From positions 97,900,279-97,964,278 of the forward strand of contig NC_039361.1 in assembly GCF_003573695.1 (NCBI RefSeq): 64,000 nt of DNA. The letters are read 5' to 3'. Below, one piece after another: positions 35,546 through 46,950 of this stretch; positions within the stretch are counted from its first letter, which is position 1, and each line of letters begins with the position of its first letter. The translations under genes were made by a program, and so were the position numbers. A model generated the notes under the pieces. The model was not told the DNA's origin. It saw only the letters and a list, made by a program, of their open reading frames with translations, and searched no databases. The DNA is from Papaver somniferum. Lineage: Eukaryota > Streptophyta > Magnoliopsida > Ranunculales > Papaveraceae.

Positions 35546-36793
35546 ATTTCTTTTCCTTTAAACATACTATGATCTTTTAACATCTTAAATTGCACAAAAT
35601 CACTATGTGCAGTAGTTGGTATAATTAGAGACATTATGTAACTCGTGATAAACCAAATACCAGTGGTCGTCTCTTCCTAGTTTTGGACACTGTGCAACAT
35701 CATACTTGATTTGGAAAACTTCTTTAGGAGTATTAACAAATGTTTAGGAGTATTAACAAATGTTTATATGCAGGGGTGCAATTGGGCAGCCAATAGATTG
35801 TTAGAATATTCCTATTTGTGTTGTTGAATTACATATTACAAAAGGAAAATAATGTGTAAAAACAATACATATTGGTACGAACTGACAGACTGTACGTATC
35901 CATCTGTACATATCAACATGTACAGTTGGATGTTAGTTACATATCATTATGTACTTTAGTTTTTGATGCTTGTTTATTATGTTGATACGAGAGGACCTGA
36001 AGTAGGAGACCATACAACTCCTTGAACTGGAGATTGCTTCCGATCATGTAAATATTCTTGTTGGAGCTAGTAATTATGCAGCGGTGGCGTTGACTGAGGA
36101 CTAATAATCTCCATTCCTTTGCTCTTCTCCACCTGTATTAGTTGCTGCTAATTCGAAATATTTACTTATGATAGCATATTGTAACCCGACTCCTGATTTT
36201 TTGCGACATCTCTGTACTCTTCCTTAGTTGAAGCTTTTTATAAACAACTTATCTTTTACTTGTTGCTTCAATTTGTAAGTAGTGCAGCAGATATGCAATC
36301 GATTTTTAAGCAGTGAAACAAATATATATTCTAGTTTTGGTAAACACTGCAGTGAAGCAAATATGTACTCTAGTTTTGGTAAATAGTGCAGCAGAACTAA
36401 CGTTGAGTTACTACTTACTAGAAGGAAACAAGCAGCGGAGCAAGTAGATATACTGAATTACATCATATGTAACAAAAATTAATGATCATTTTTGAAATTA
36501 TTTCATTGTAAATTGTTGTATTTGAAATTTCATCGTAAATTGTCGCATTCTTCATACAATGTTTCTGGCCGTTAATATATAAATTTTTTTTGTCAGTATG
36601 TAATTTGCAGAATACATTGTCCTCTATTGAAGTGATCCAACAGTATATATTGTGTTGTATTGAAAGAAAAAAAAAAGTCAATTTTGATAGTACCAAAGGA
36701 AGTACATATTGGTTGCACAGAAATATACATAGTCGGTCAAATTGATTTTGATATATTTTATTTAATTCAATCCGGCAACACAGAAAAAGCATA

Positions 36794-36995
36794 TCACATT
36801 CCAATCAAACTGCAAAATGTCGCAGCAATATAGTTTTCTGGGCGTGAATTTTTTGCAGCCAAAATAGTTTCAGATTGCTGTCGAAGCATTCTTCCATTAG
36901 CACTGCCCATTCTTCCTTCATAATTTATGGCCTCATCCGGGGAAGTCCCCTCTTTAAACTTTGCCTCAGCAGCATCTGCAAAGAAGAAAAAAGCG
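36794..36995 (-). other. Putative exon of a captured minus-strand gene
   Basis: On the minus strand a TTCTTTGCAG acceptor (just above 36995) opens a frame reading DAAEAKFKEGTSPDEAINYE, then GRMGSANGRMLRQQSE, continuing until a stop near 36794. A second minus-strand piece (38585-38670) ends at a TCTAG/GTATAT donor. Its phase allows direct joining to this exon. Its peptide is SPGKPGNLASGIGGKAKASP, then NLSDLIL. A 26-bp exon-like insert with splice signals lies between them (about 37425-37450) but would shift the frame. No protein family is recognised. Confidence 0.35.
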
Positions 36996-38584
36996 CAGAA
37001 TAAACAAACAATGAGCATAGGAAAAAGCACAGAATATACACATGTACTGACTGAAGCCATAGTATATATTGATATGTACTGAGTGAAACTCAATGAAAAG
37101 AAAAATCGAGACACTTCAGCTCACAAAAAATACAAAATGTTTTTCAACAATGGAAAAACAATACATATACACAAGTATTGAATAAAAACTGACAAAACAT
37201 AGTTTCCAAAGTGTGACCAAGGGAAAGGTAGAATCTACATTTAGTGTTGGAACCAAAACTATCAAGTGGTGTGCAAGGTTAATGCTAAAATACCCTTAAA
37301 GTTTGAGAGGTTAATGGTCTAAATACTCACAGTAGCACTTGGAAGGATGTACAAGGTATCACATCAATATATTGATAGTACTGCGAAATAAATGAACTGG
37401 AAAAGAAATTAGAAGTAAACATACCTGAATTTCTCCCCCTTGTCCTATACCTGTAATGCCGAAGAAATGAAATATATCAGGTACTCATCGTAAACACTCC
37501 ACGCAAGAAGGAAATTCTATACTTTTCTTATAATTTTCAGGCTCACTGTATGGCTAAGAGACATCTTGGTAATGCTGACTTGAACAAAATCAGAAATCAA
37601 TAACTTAAAACAAAAACCGCAAACCAAATGGTCAAGAGAAACTCGTTTAACTGCACATTTTTAAATTAGATAAACACATTTTAAAATTATCTTTATCACA
37701 ATACATGATGAGGAGGATTTATGGATCCAAGAGCCAAGCAGCAGGAGGAGGATTTCTGGATCCATATTGAGTGTCAATAAAGTACATATACACATGTATC
37801 GAAGAAGAAAAATAGTACATATATACATGTATTGAAGAAAACAAGTACGGAAAAACCAGTACATATTTTTATGTACAGAGTGAAAAGCACGGTAAACATG
37901 GATATGTACTAAGTAAAACCACAATATATATGGATATGTACCGAGTGAACACCTGACTACTGGAATATCTTCTCAACTCAAAAATACATTTGCCAGAGAA
38001 CTTGGAACAACTCTCTCAAGAACCAAATATCTTCTCAACTCAAAAAAATCCACTCAATTCATTAATAATACATCAAAATATCCCGTCAACACTCACAAAT
38101 ATGTCAGAATATCCACCAAATATCATAAAAATGAATCATTGTTCAAAATAGAACTACTAACATTATGATTATCTAGTTAGTGATCAAGAATTCTATATAG
38201 GACGATCATAAAATAAAGAATCAAAGTCCAAATAAGACCAGAGTGGATGAAAATTAGGTCATAATGCCAATCGAACTATTTTAAGAAAATTCTAGTGGGG
38301 TATGTAGACTAAATCATGCTACTCATCATTCTAAATCCACATTTAGGATCGGCATATAGTATTAAGTGATCAATAAATTATAAGTACAAGACTGGATCTT
38401 AAATATTTGTGGGAAAAAATCGAAACAATTTACACTAAAATGATGAGAACGTTAAGCTGATTACAAATATCCTCTCTAATTTCAAATCAGATAAATGAAC
38501 TGAAATAAAAATCAATGATTTTGATTTTCAATAAACCCTAAAATGAAATCTCCAGAAAAGTTTATTTTGAAACAACAAATATAC

Positions 38585-38670
38585 CTAGAATCAAATCAGA
38601 GAGATTAGGGGAAGCCTTAGCTTTTCCCCCGATGCCGCTAGCGAGATTTCCTGGTTTCCCCGGCGATAAT
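38585..38670 (-). other. Putative upstream exon of the same captured gene
   Basis: A minus-strand open frame, GC-richer than its surroundings, with a good donor at its 3' side (38583-38584 GT). No in-frame ATG is seen upstream, and a stop lies about 45 bp before the recognisable part, so the gene start is missing or non-canonical. Confidence 0.3.
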
Positions 38671-38926
38671 TTTTTCTGATTACACAGAGAGGTCTTCTTC
38701 TAGTCTATAGACTGAAAGAGAAAGTAAAACAGAATTTGGTTCGCAGCTTATGCGGAGGGTAATTTTTCCCTTTAGAAATTGACGTTTATATCACTCGCAC
38801 GTGTACAGGGCTTGTGGATAAGTTTTTTATTCCAAAAACATGTTTTCGGACCACCTAGTAATTGTTTTCTGGTGCTGGACTACACAGTAACCGGTTCTTC
38901 CTACAGTGGATTAACTAGTAATTCCT

Positions 38927-40716
38927 AGTACAACATATCTAACAAACAGTCCCTCTTACTTTACACGTACGTATATCATCGAGTGCAAGCTATAGGTAGT
39001 TTAGGAAATCAGAAATCAAAGGTTAGATTCAAGTAAGGAAAATCTTAGGCGGATTTTTTTTATGCGGTCACTTTTCTTTTTTTTTGGTGCTAACCAAGAA
39101 AATCGGCAACCAAGGTTGGTTATGTTTGGTCTGGGCGGCGACATAATCAGTACCATCCAAAATAATAAAATTTCAAGGGATCGGACAGACGTCTATATAG
39201 GACATATAACCAAACGATGCATGTCGTAGGATGCGATCACAAACCGGCGGACATAAATATCTCCCCAAAATTATATGGGACGGCCCGATAGAAACCTCGC
39301 CAAAATTATATTTGTTCATCTTGATTTTTTTTTTGCTTGCGGTTCCACAAATATTGGTAAGGTCAGGATTAAGGAGCCCTTTCGGGAGGGGACATGTTCT
39401 CAACCATTTACCAGTGCACCCTCTATTGTAACCGGTTACGGATGCATCCAATTGTTTTTTCCTATTTTAAGCTGAAGAATTTAACATACCTAAAAGCCTG
39501 AACACTCGTACATGTGAGGTAGCAAGAATAGGAGTAGCATTATTTTCAGAAAGATAAAGAGAACAGCATCACCATGTAGGCATATAAGAAAAACTTAATA
39601 ACTTCGGGACTTTTTCTTGCCTACCTCTTCGTATCCTCTCTCTTATTCGAGTTGTTTCTAGTGTAAAATTCTCTCCACCTCCAAGTATATATAGCCTATA
39701 TATTGTTTCTTTTATTAGTTTCTTAATTACTACACTTGGATGCCGTATTTCACCAACATAAAACGACAGTAAGGTTAGCCGTGTTAGCGGCTTTAGGTTC
39801 GTGCAACAATGACGTTTGGTCCGGCCCTTGGCATAATCTCCACCGTCAAAACTAATAAAATCTCAGCCACATATATCTTGCAAACTCCAACGGATGGTCG
39901 GATATATACCTAGTAAACACCAATGAACGGACGGATAGAAATCTCGCCAACACATATTTCCGGCCGCCGGATGGCCGAAATCAAGAGTCGTCTATTATCC
40001 AAGACAGACAACACTTCTTTTTATAATATAGATGTGTTCTCGGTTTTTATAGAAGGGAACGCAACTGTTGGTGACTTCGTTATGTTAGCTAGCGGCTGGA
40101 AGCTATTGGAACCGTATGAAGCGTGACGCTCAATTTGTGATCGTCACACCAAAAATTTAAAAGAAAAGTTTGGTCGGATATCGACCACCCAAGAAAGAAC
40201 TGCGAAGGTCCTGTCAAAGAGGGATTCAATCGGGTTGTGATATATTGTTTATCCTACAGAAGATGACTTGGCAACGTTTACACATATGTCAAGGAGGCTC
40301 TGTAAGGAAGTTAGTGAAGTTAGAAAGGTTGATACTGCTCTCGTAATATAGATATACAAGAATGCATTAGGTTATAACGTGCTTCGAATTTATATCTCCT
40401 AACAGTTCAACCAGTTAGAAACCTCAAAGAGTTGAGCGACAGGGCCGGCGGGTATGGGGGAGCTGAAAAAGAAAAGAAAGCAAAGTTAACACGTACGTCG
40501 AAAGGGTCTGGAACCGAGGGACACGCTACACCAAGATAATATTTCGATGACGATTCCGAAAAGAAAAATCATGATAGACCCAGAAATAGAGATGGCAACG
40601 GAAAAGATACCTAATTATAATCCCTGAATCATCTAGCAAGTGAGGAACGGATATCATAGATCTATTTCCTTTTTCATCTGGAGGCGTCTTTGCTATTTGG
40701 AAAAATCTCTACGGAT
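38927..40716. other. Interior of the 22.5-kb element, no recognised gene
   Basis: It contains spaced direct repeats around GAAACCTCGCCAAAATTATA and GAAATCTCGCCAACACATAT (39290-39310, 39930-39960) and several CGGACGGAT-like motifs. Short ORFs on both strands near 39173-39475 have no known domain. No gag or pol signature is seen. Confidence 0.35.
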
Positions 40717-40721
40717 AATGG

Positions 40722-42673
40722 TGTAATACATGTATTCTTAGCTACTGTTTCGGGTCGGGTTATATCCGATTTAGTTAACTTTGTGGCTTAGGTTGTTGTT
40801 CCTTAACCTTAGCCTAGGTGGGTGGTTTAAACTAGAAAGGCTACAAGTTAGTGTGAAAATATAATAATCAATAATAAATAAAATCAAGGAAAAATGAAAA
40901 GATAATTAAAATATTTAAGAAAAATAATATTTAATATATAGGTTTTCTATTAGTGTAAATGGAAAAGAATTTTAGAAGTTAGAAAAGTCTAAGGAGAAGA
41001 AGAAAGAGATGGAGTTAGAGATTTTTAGAGAAGAAATCAAGAGGAGTTTGTAGCAATTGAGAGGTAGAATGTTTAATTACTTTCTCTTTGTGTTTTTCTT
41101 TGGTAGACTTTGATTTTATATTTGTTTAATCTTATTTAATTAGAGTTCTGAAATTTATATGTATAATTTTATGACTCTTATTGATGAGCGGACTTTGGTT
41201 ATTGGTAGATAACATAATTGGGTATCTCTAGTTAAATTTTGAGAATTTTCCAATGTAACTTCACCGTTGAAAGTTTCTTGTAATTTGGATGATAGTTTAT
41301 GAAAATTCTGGACAGTTTCGTTTTGTTGTTTTGATGTTCTTAGGAAATCTTAATTATTTTAAAACGATTTGAGGTGTAAACAAAAGTTGTATATAAGTTT
41401 CTTATCTTTCACTATGATTTTGGTTTGCTTACTTTGAGATTAATATGAATTTATGGTGAATTGTTTGGTAATAACATGTAATCTGCCCAGTTTTTAGAAT
41501 TCCATTGTAAACTCAATATATTTTATTTGAACCGTTGGTTCGGTGTGAATTTTGGGTATGTTGTATATGAATGTGTCAAGAATGTTCCTGTAAAATTTGA
41601 GGATGACCATATAAAGTTATCACCATGAAATATATAATATAATATGGCTGCAGTTACCTTGTTTGCATAAATGCAAGAAAGAAATTCATGTTGTTAAGCC
41701 ATGGTTGCTTGTGTTGTTTCTGAAAATGATTTATAAAAGGAAATGAGTTCATGTTTTACCGTTATATGGAATATGTTTCATGATAACGACGGGTAATGAT
41801 CCTCGAGAGTTAAATGGGTAATGATCCCCATGGGAGCTTGTGTTTCCCGACCATCGATGGCGGCTGTCCGTGCCGGTAGACGATAGGTGGTGTACGAACC
41901 AAGGTTTTCGTACTGTGAATGAAACGAGTAATTATCCCCGAGATAATATGGGTACGATCCCCATAGGAACTTTTGTTCCTGATCATCGATGGAGGCTGTA
42001 TGTGCCGATAAACAATAGGTGGGTGTACGAACCAAGGTTTTCGTACTGTGAACTCATGGTCTGCCTGTGACTATATTAATATGTCAATAGATATGTTGAA
42101 TCATTGATGAATGACTTGTTAACAATTATTTTTGTATTGCAAACTCATAGTTTGAGGTGACTTATGAATATGGGAATAATGTGCTTGGTATCTAAATTAA
42201 ATGCGTTGTTGGAAACATAACCGGTGTTAAGAAATTATTTGTGAAATTCAAATGAATGAATTGTTAAAAACAATATTTTTCTTGTGAATTGAAAAGTTGA
42301 ATCCTAAATGGATGATTCGATAAATGATTTGTTGATAATATTGTAAATGTTGTGAACTCATGGTGTGTTGGTGAAATATTAATTTGTGAATCATGTGTTG
42401 AAAAATGATTTGTTGGAAACATAATTGGTGTTATGAACACGTGTGTGAAGTCTTACTGAAATGTAATTTGAAATAATATGTTCGTTGAAAATGTTGTTAA
42501 AGATGATTAGAGAATTTATATGTTTAAACTAATGTTAGAAAGGTTAAATTACGTTTGTTGTGATAAGGAAATTATAAGAGTTATATGCATAAGTCTCTTT
42601 TTTCCGACCCGTAACGCTTCGAGTTCGGATCTACATATGAGTTTGATCCTATTCCGGAACTCGGGGTGTTACA
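40722..42673 (+). repeat. 5' LTR of the Tekay-like element
   Basis: 1952 bp. It contains a duplicated cassette of about 130 bp (41846-41930 and 41977-42060) with CGATGGCGGCTGTCCGTGCC-like and GTACGAACCAAGGTTTTCGT motifs. Relative to the 3' LTR it lacks about 440 bp near 42450 (equivalent to about 44657-45100). Substitutions between the two LTRs are frequent, so the insertion is not recent. Confidence 0.9.
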
Positions 42674-42676
42674 AGT

Positions 42677-42688
42677 TGGTATCAGAGC
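42677..42688 (+). other. Primer-binding site, initiator-tRNA-Met type
   Basis: TGGTATCAGAGC starts 3 bp after the LTR. It is the standard complement to the 3' end of plant initiator tRNA-Met. Confidence 0.9.
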
Positions 42689-42910
42689 TCTAGGCTTTAG
42701 ATCTTACATGGGACGTTAAAAAAAATCGTATGAATTGATGAGCATGATTGTTTGTTATGATTGCCGGTGATGTTGCTTAATGTTTTGTTAATGAAATTTT
42801 TGTTTCGTCGAAAACCGCATGATAGGTAATTGTGTGCAGAATAGAATTGAATTGTCATGTTGTTTTGTATTAGATTATAAGAATGTTTTAATTTCGGAAC
42901 GAAATTTCTT

Positions 42911-42925
42911 TTAAGGGTGGTAGAA
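42911..42925 (+). other. Polypurine tract
   Basis: TTAAGGGTGGTAGAA directly before the 3' LTR start TGTAATACCC. It would prime plus-strand synthesis. Confidence 0.8.
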
Positions 42926-45318
42926 TGTAATACCCTGTATTCTTAGCTATTGTTTTGGGTTGGGTTATACCCGATTTAGTTAACTTTGTGGCTTAGGTTG
43001 TTGTTCCTTAACCATAGCCTAGGTGGGTGGTTTAAACTAGAAAGACTACAAGTTAGGGTGAAAATATAATAATCAATAATAAATAAAATTAAGGGAAAAT
43101 GAAAAGATAATTAAAATATTTAAGAAAAATAATATTTAATATATAGGTTTTCTATTAATGTAAATGGAAAAGAATTTAGAAGTTAGAAAAGTTTAAGGAG
43201 AAGAAGAAAGAGATGAAGCTAGAGATTTTTAGAGAAGAAATCAAGAGTAGTTTGTAGCAATTGAGAGGTAGAATGTTTAATCCCTCTCTCTTTGTGTTTT
43301 CTTTTGTATACTTTGATTTTATATTTGTTTAATCTTATTTAATTAGGTTTCTGAAATTTATATGTATAATTTTATGAATCTGATTGATGATCGGACTTTG
43401 GTTATTGGTAGATAACATAATTGGGTATCTGTAGTTAAATTTTGAGAATTTTCCAATGTAAATTCACTGTTGAAAGTTTCTTGTAATTTGGATGATAGTT
43501 TATGAAAATTCTGGACAGTTTCATTTTTTTGTTGTTTTGATGTTCTTAGTAAGTCTTAATTATTTTAAAACGATTTGAGGTATAAAAAAAAGTTGTAGAT
43601 AAGTTTCTTATGTTTTATTATGATTTGGGTTTGATTAATTTGAGATTAATATGAATTTATGGTAAATTGTTTGGTAATAACATGTAATCTGCCCAGTTTT
43701 TAGAATTCCATTGTAAACTCAATATATTTTGTTTGAACCGTTGGTTTGGTGTGAATTTTGGGTATGTTGTATATGAATGTGTCAAGAATGTTTCTTTAAA
43801 ATTTTAGGATGATCGGATAAAGTTATAACCATGAAATATATAATATAATATGGATGCAGTTACCTTGTTTGCATAAATGCTTCAAAGAAATTCATGTTGT
43901 TAAGCCATGGTTGCTTGTGTTGTTTGTGAAAATGATTTATAAAAGGAAATGAGTTCATGTTTTACCGTTATATGGAACATGTTTCATGCTAACGGCGGGT
44001 AATGATCCCCGAGAGTTAAATGGGTAATGATTCCTATGAGAGCTTGTGTTTCCCGACCATCGATGGCGGCTGTCCGTGCCGGTAAACGATAGGTGGTGTA
44101 CGAACCAAGGTTTTCGTATTGTGAATGAAACGGGTAATTATCCCCGAGATCATATGGGTATGATCCCCGTAGGAACTTTTGTTCCTGACCACCGATGGAG
44201 GTTGTCTGTACCGATAAACGATAGGTGGGTGTACGAATCAAGGTTTTCGTACCGTGAACTCATGGTCTATCTGTGACTATATTAGTAAGTCAATAGATGT
44301 GTTGAATCATTGATAAATGACTTGTTAACAATTATTTTGGTATTGCAAACTCATAGTTTGAGGTGACTTATGAATATGGGAATAATGTGCTTGGTATCTA
44401 AATTAAATGCGTTGTTGGAACATAACCGGTGTAAAAAATTTATTTGTAAAATTCAAATGAATGAATTGTTAAAAACAATATTGTTGTTGTGAATTGATAA
44501 GTTGAATCCTAAATGGATGATTCGATAAATGATTTGTTGATAATACTGTAAATGTTGTGAACTCATGGTGTGTTGGTGAAATATTAATTTGTGAATCATT
44601 TGTTGAAAAATGATTTGTTGGAAACATAATTGGTGTTATGAACACGTGTGTGAAGTCAAATTGAATGAAATGTTGAAATACTATTCGTGTTATGAACCGA
44701 TGTGTTGAAACTCAAATGGATGAAATTTTGAAAACGTTAATAGTAAATACCATTGATGTCGTGAACGCATGTTTAAAATCTTAATGAGATGATTTGTCAT
44801 AAATAATATTGGTACTATGAATTCATGATTGAATAGATGAACGAAATGATTTATTGAAAATAATACTTGTGTTGTAATCTTGTTGGTTCGATATATTATA
44901 ATTGATTGCTCGTAATCGTGTTGTATACCCATGTTGTATGCTACTTGACTCATTAATATTGTTATGCATGTTTGAGATTGGGAATGCATTCTAATGAGCT
45001 GTCATCTCACCCCAATTTACACCCTTGCAGATTTGTTAGAGTTGCGCAGCGGAAGCTAGGAATGTGTATCTTAGTGACTGCATTGTTTTCTAGTAAATGT
45101 TTGAAATGTAATTTTAAATAATATGTTCGTTGAAAATGTTGTTAAAGATGATTAGAGAATTTATATGTTTAAACTAATGTTAGAAAGGTTAAATTACGTT
45201 TGTTGTAATAAGGAAATTATAAGAGTTATATGCATAAGTCTTTTTTTTCCGGACCGTAACGCTTCGAGTTCGAATCTACATATGGGTTTGACCCTATTTA
45301 AAAACTAGGGGTGTTACA
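42926..45318 (+). repeat. 3' LTR of the Tekay-like element
   Basis: 2393 bp, same start and end as the 5' LTR, with the duplicated cassette at 44052-44135 and 44183-44265. The extra 440 bp (about 44657-45100) are probably ancestral and lost from the 5' LTR. Both breakpoints lie in similar GAAATGTAATTT-type sequence. Confidence 0.9.
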
Positions 45319-45323
45319 AATGG

Positions 45324-45873
45324 GGCGGCTAAAGTGTCTCCATACACGCAATCAAAGGCAACTTGTTTAAAAAAATCGAAAAATAGAAGACATATTTTTC
45401 AATAACAATTCAAGTATTGAGGGCGACTAAGGTTGAACGAACGAACGCCTGGGGAGTAAAGAGAGACAAAAACAAAGTATTTTGATTGCTAAGGAAACAA
45501 CTACAATGTCTATCTAATAAATAGAAAGGCGAAAGAAAAGTGTTTCAATATAATTAAATCGAAGCTAAAATGGAGCAAAAGGAGCAAAAGGAAAATATTA
45601 GAGAGCACATGGACACGTCAAGCCACACATGTCGGTACATGGTAAATTTATATATAGTACATTATTGGTACTTTGAACGTGTTTCCAGTGTGCTATGTAC
45701 TTGCAGTATGTGGGTGCATGGAAATTTTAAGTATAATTCCTATACTTAGAAATGTTGACATAAAACCGGGCGCACTCCGAAAAGTTAGCTACACTAGTAA
45801 TGAGGTCATCGTAGGCACGCTGCGAAGGACAGTCGGGATTATATTTTTCTTAACCCATCAACAAGTTGAGGAT
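45324..45873. other. 3' interior of the 22.5-kb element
   Basis: This is the last part before the polypurine tract. A 67-codon plus-strand frame (45673-45876) has no recognisable RNase H or integrase motif. I see nothing else. Confidence 0.4.
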
Positions 45874-45886
45874 TAAGAGGGGGCGA
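45874..45886 (+). other. Polypurine tract of the 22.5-kb element
   Basis: TAAGAGGGGGCGA immediately precedes the 3' LTR. Confidence 0.75.
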
Positions 45887-46950
45887 TGTTTGTACCCACT
45901 AAATATGGTGCACGTGCTAGGCGCACGGTGTGTCCCATAAATAAAAATGGCTTATTAAAGAAGCCCGACTAGGTTATCAAGGTAACCTAGTGGTTTATTA
46001 AGGAAACCAAAAATGGTTTATTGAAGAAGCCCGGCTGGTTTATCAAGGTAACCCAGTGGTTTATTAAGGAAACCAAAAACGGCTTATTATAGAAGCCCGG
46101 CTGGGTTATCAAGGTGACCCAGTGGTTTATTAAGGAAACCAAAAATGGCTTATTAAAGAAGCCCGACTGTTTATCAAGTAACCCAGTGGTTTATTAAGGA
46201 AACAAAAAATGGCTTATTAAAGAAGTCGGCTGGTTATCAAGGTGACCCAGTGGTTTATTAAGGAAACCAAAAATGGCTTATTAAAGAAGGTCGGCTGGGT
46301 TTATTAAGTAAACCCGGTGGTTTATTAAGAAAACCAAAAATGGGTTATTAAATAGGCCCAATGGTTTATTATGGAAACCATTAAAGATAAATACAAATCT
46401 CAAAGGGATAAATGTAGACCTTTTGAGATAGTTATGAATTTGGGGAAGATAGATTTTTATCTCTCAAGATATATCCAGATCTATAAAGATAGATATAGAT
46501 CTTCTTGGATAAATGCAAATCTTGACAAGATAGATATGGATCTTTCAAGATGTGTACAAATATGATGAAGATAAACATGAATCTTCCAGGATCTATGCAA
46601 ATATTGGGGAGATAAGTACAAATCTAAGTGGTCATTTAAGATCACTGCAAATCTCATAAGATAAAGGTAAATCTTGGTGGTTATTTGAGATAACTACAAA
46701 TCATAACAATAAGATTTGTTTTGTGCCTATAAATAGAGGATGGAATCCAACTCAAAAGGTACACAATCACAATTACTTTTCTCCTCTAAAAAAACCTTGT
46801 TTAGAGCTCCTCTGACTTAAGCATCAGAGTGTCTTTGTAGGTACCCTCTCATCTTTCATCAGCATTTCTGGAGAAATAAATCAACGGTGGAGATTCGATC
46901 AACATACACAAATCTCGAAGATTGTTGGGGTGATTAATTTTGCACCAACA
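45887..46950 (+). repeat. 3' LTR of the 22.5-kb element
   Basis: 1064 bp with about 6.5 minisatellite units (45943-46370), the degenerate AGATAAAT zone and a TATA box at 46728-46737. It ends GCACCAACA and is followed by the duplicated CTTCC. Confidence 0.9.

Larger units (their letters stand above)
33600..37945. repeat. Dispersed palindrome array, consensus TACATATCAATATGTA
   Basis: More than 30 full or half copies of a 16-18 bp near-palindrome, usually (A/G)TACATAT(C/T)(A/G)ATATGTA(C/T)(T/C), are scattered at irregular 30-200 bp spacing. Clear copies lie at about 33620, 33797, 33845-33895, 34300, 34340, 34410, 34455, 34500, 35165, 35285, 35905, 37067, 37780, 37858 and 37921. They are densest at 33600-35400, sparse at 36000-37000, and return at 37060-37940. 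They occur nowhere else in the window in such density. Confidence 0.9.
32964..38917. mobile_element. Mutator-like (MULE) element candidate, 6.0 kb
   Basis: The ends carry about 80-bp imperfect inverted repeats built from three spaced TAGTCCA-type motifs. On the left they run from TTTAGTCCACTAAACC through CTAGTCCAACGGGG to CTAGTCCAAAAAGG. On the right (reverse complement) they run from GTTAATCCACTGTAGG through GTAGTCCAGCACC to GGTGGTCCGAAAAC. Possible 9-bp duplications are GCATTTCCT (32955-32963) and GTAATTCCT (38918-38926), 7 of 9 matching. The interior has exon-like pieces on both strands and a striking array of short palindromes. No MURA-type transposase is recognised. The class is inferred from long TIRs plus the 9-bp duplication. 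Confidence 0.55.
40722..45318 (+). mobile_element. Tekay/Del-like LTR retrotransposon reduced to LTR-252 bp-LTR
   Basis: Two long direct repeats (40722-42673 and 42926-45318) start TGTAATAC and end GGTGTTACA. They are flanked by the duplication AATGG (40717-40721, 45319-45323). The 252 bp between them hold only a PBS and a polypurine tract. The CGGAACGAAATTTCTTTTAA motif just before the 3' LTR is typical of the 3' end of Tekay/Del chromoviruses. With gag-pol entirely missing, it is a non-autonomous or internally deleted element. Confidence 0.9.
24456..46950 (+). mobile_element. Large (22.5-kb) LTR retrotransposon with nested insertions
   Basis: Two direct LTRs (24456-25458 and 45887-46950), each beginning TGTTTG and ending CACCAACA, are flanked by the identical 5-bp duplication CTTCC (24451-24455, 46951-46955). 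A purine tract precedes the 3' LTR. The 20.4 kb between them hold a LINE, a hAT-like element, a MULE-like element and a Tekay-like element. After subtracting these, about 6 kb of its own interior remains. I find no gag, protease, RT or integrase in that remainder, so it is probably a LARD-type derivative or has lost its genes. The TTTTGGCTCCGAC sequence after the 5' LTR recalls Ty3/gypsy Tat/Ogre PBS regions. Confidence 0.85.

Noticed and set aside
33600..37945. CRISPR-like array
   Set aside because: The repeats are short palindromes with irregular spacing and variable sequence in plant DNA. There are no uniform spacers and no cas genes.
41778..42070. Overlapping ORFs on both strands with close copies at 43984-44276
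   Set aside because: They lie within the two LTRs of the Tekay-like element and arise from a duplicated LTR cassette, not from a gene.
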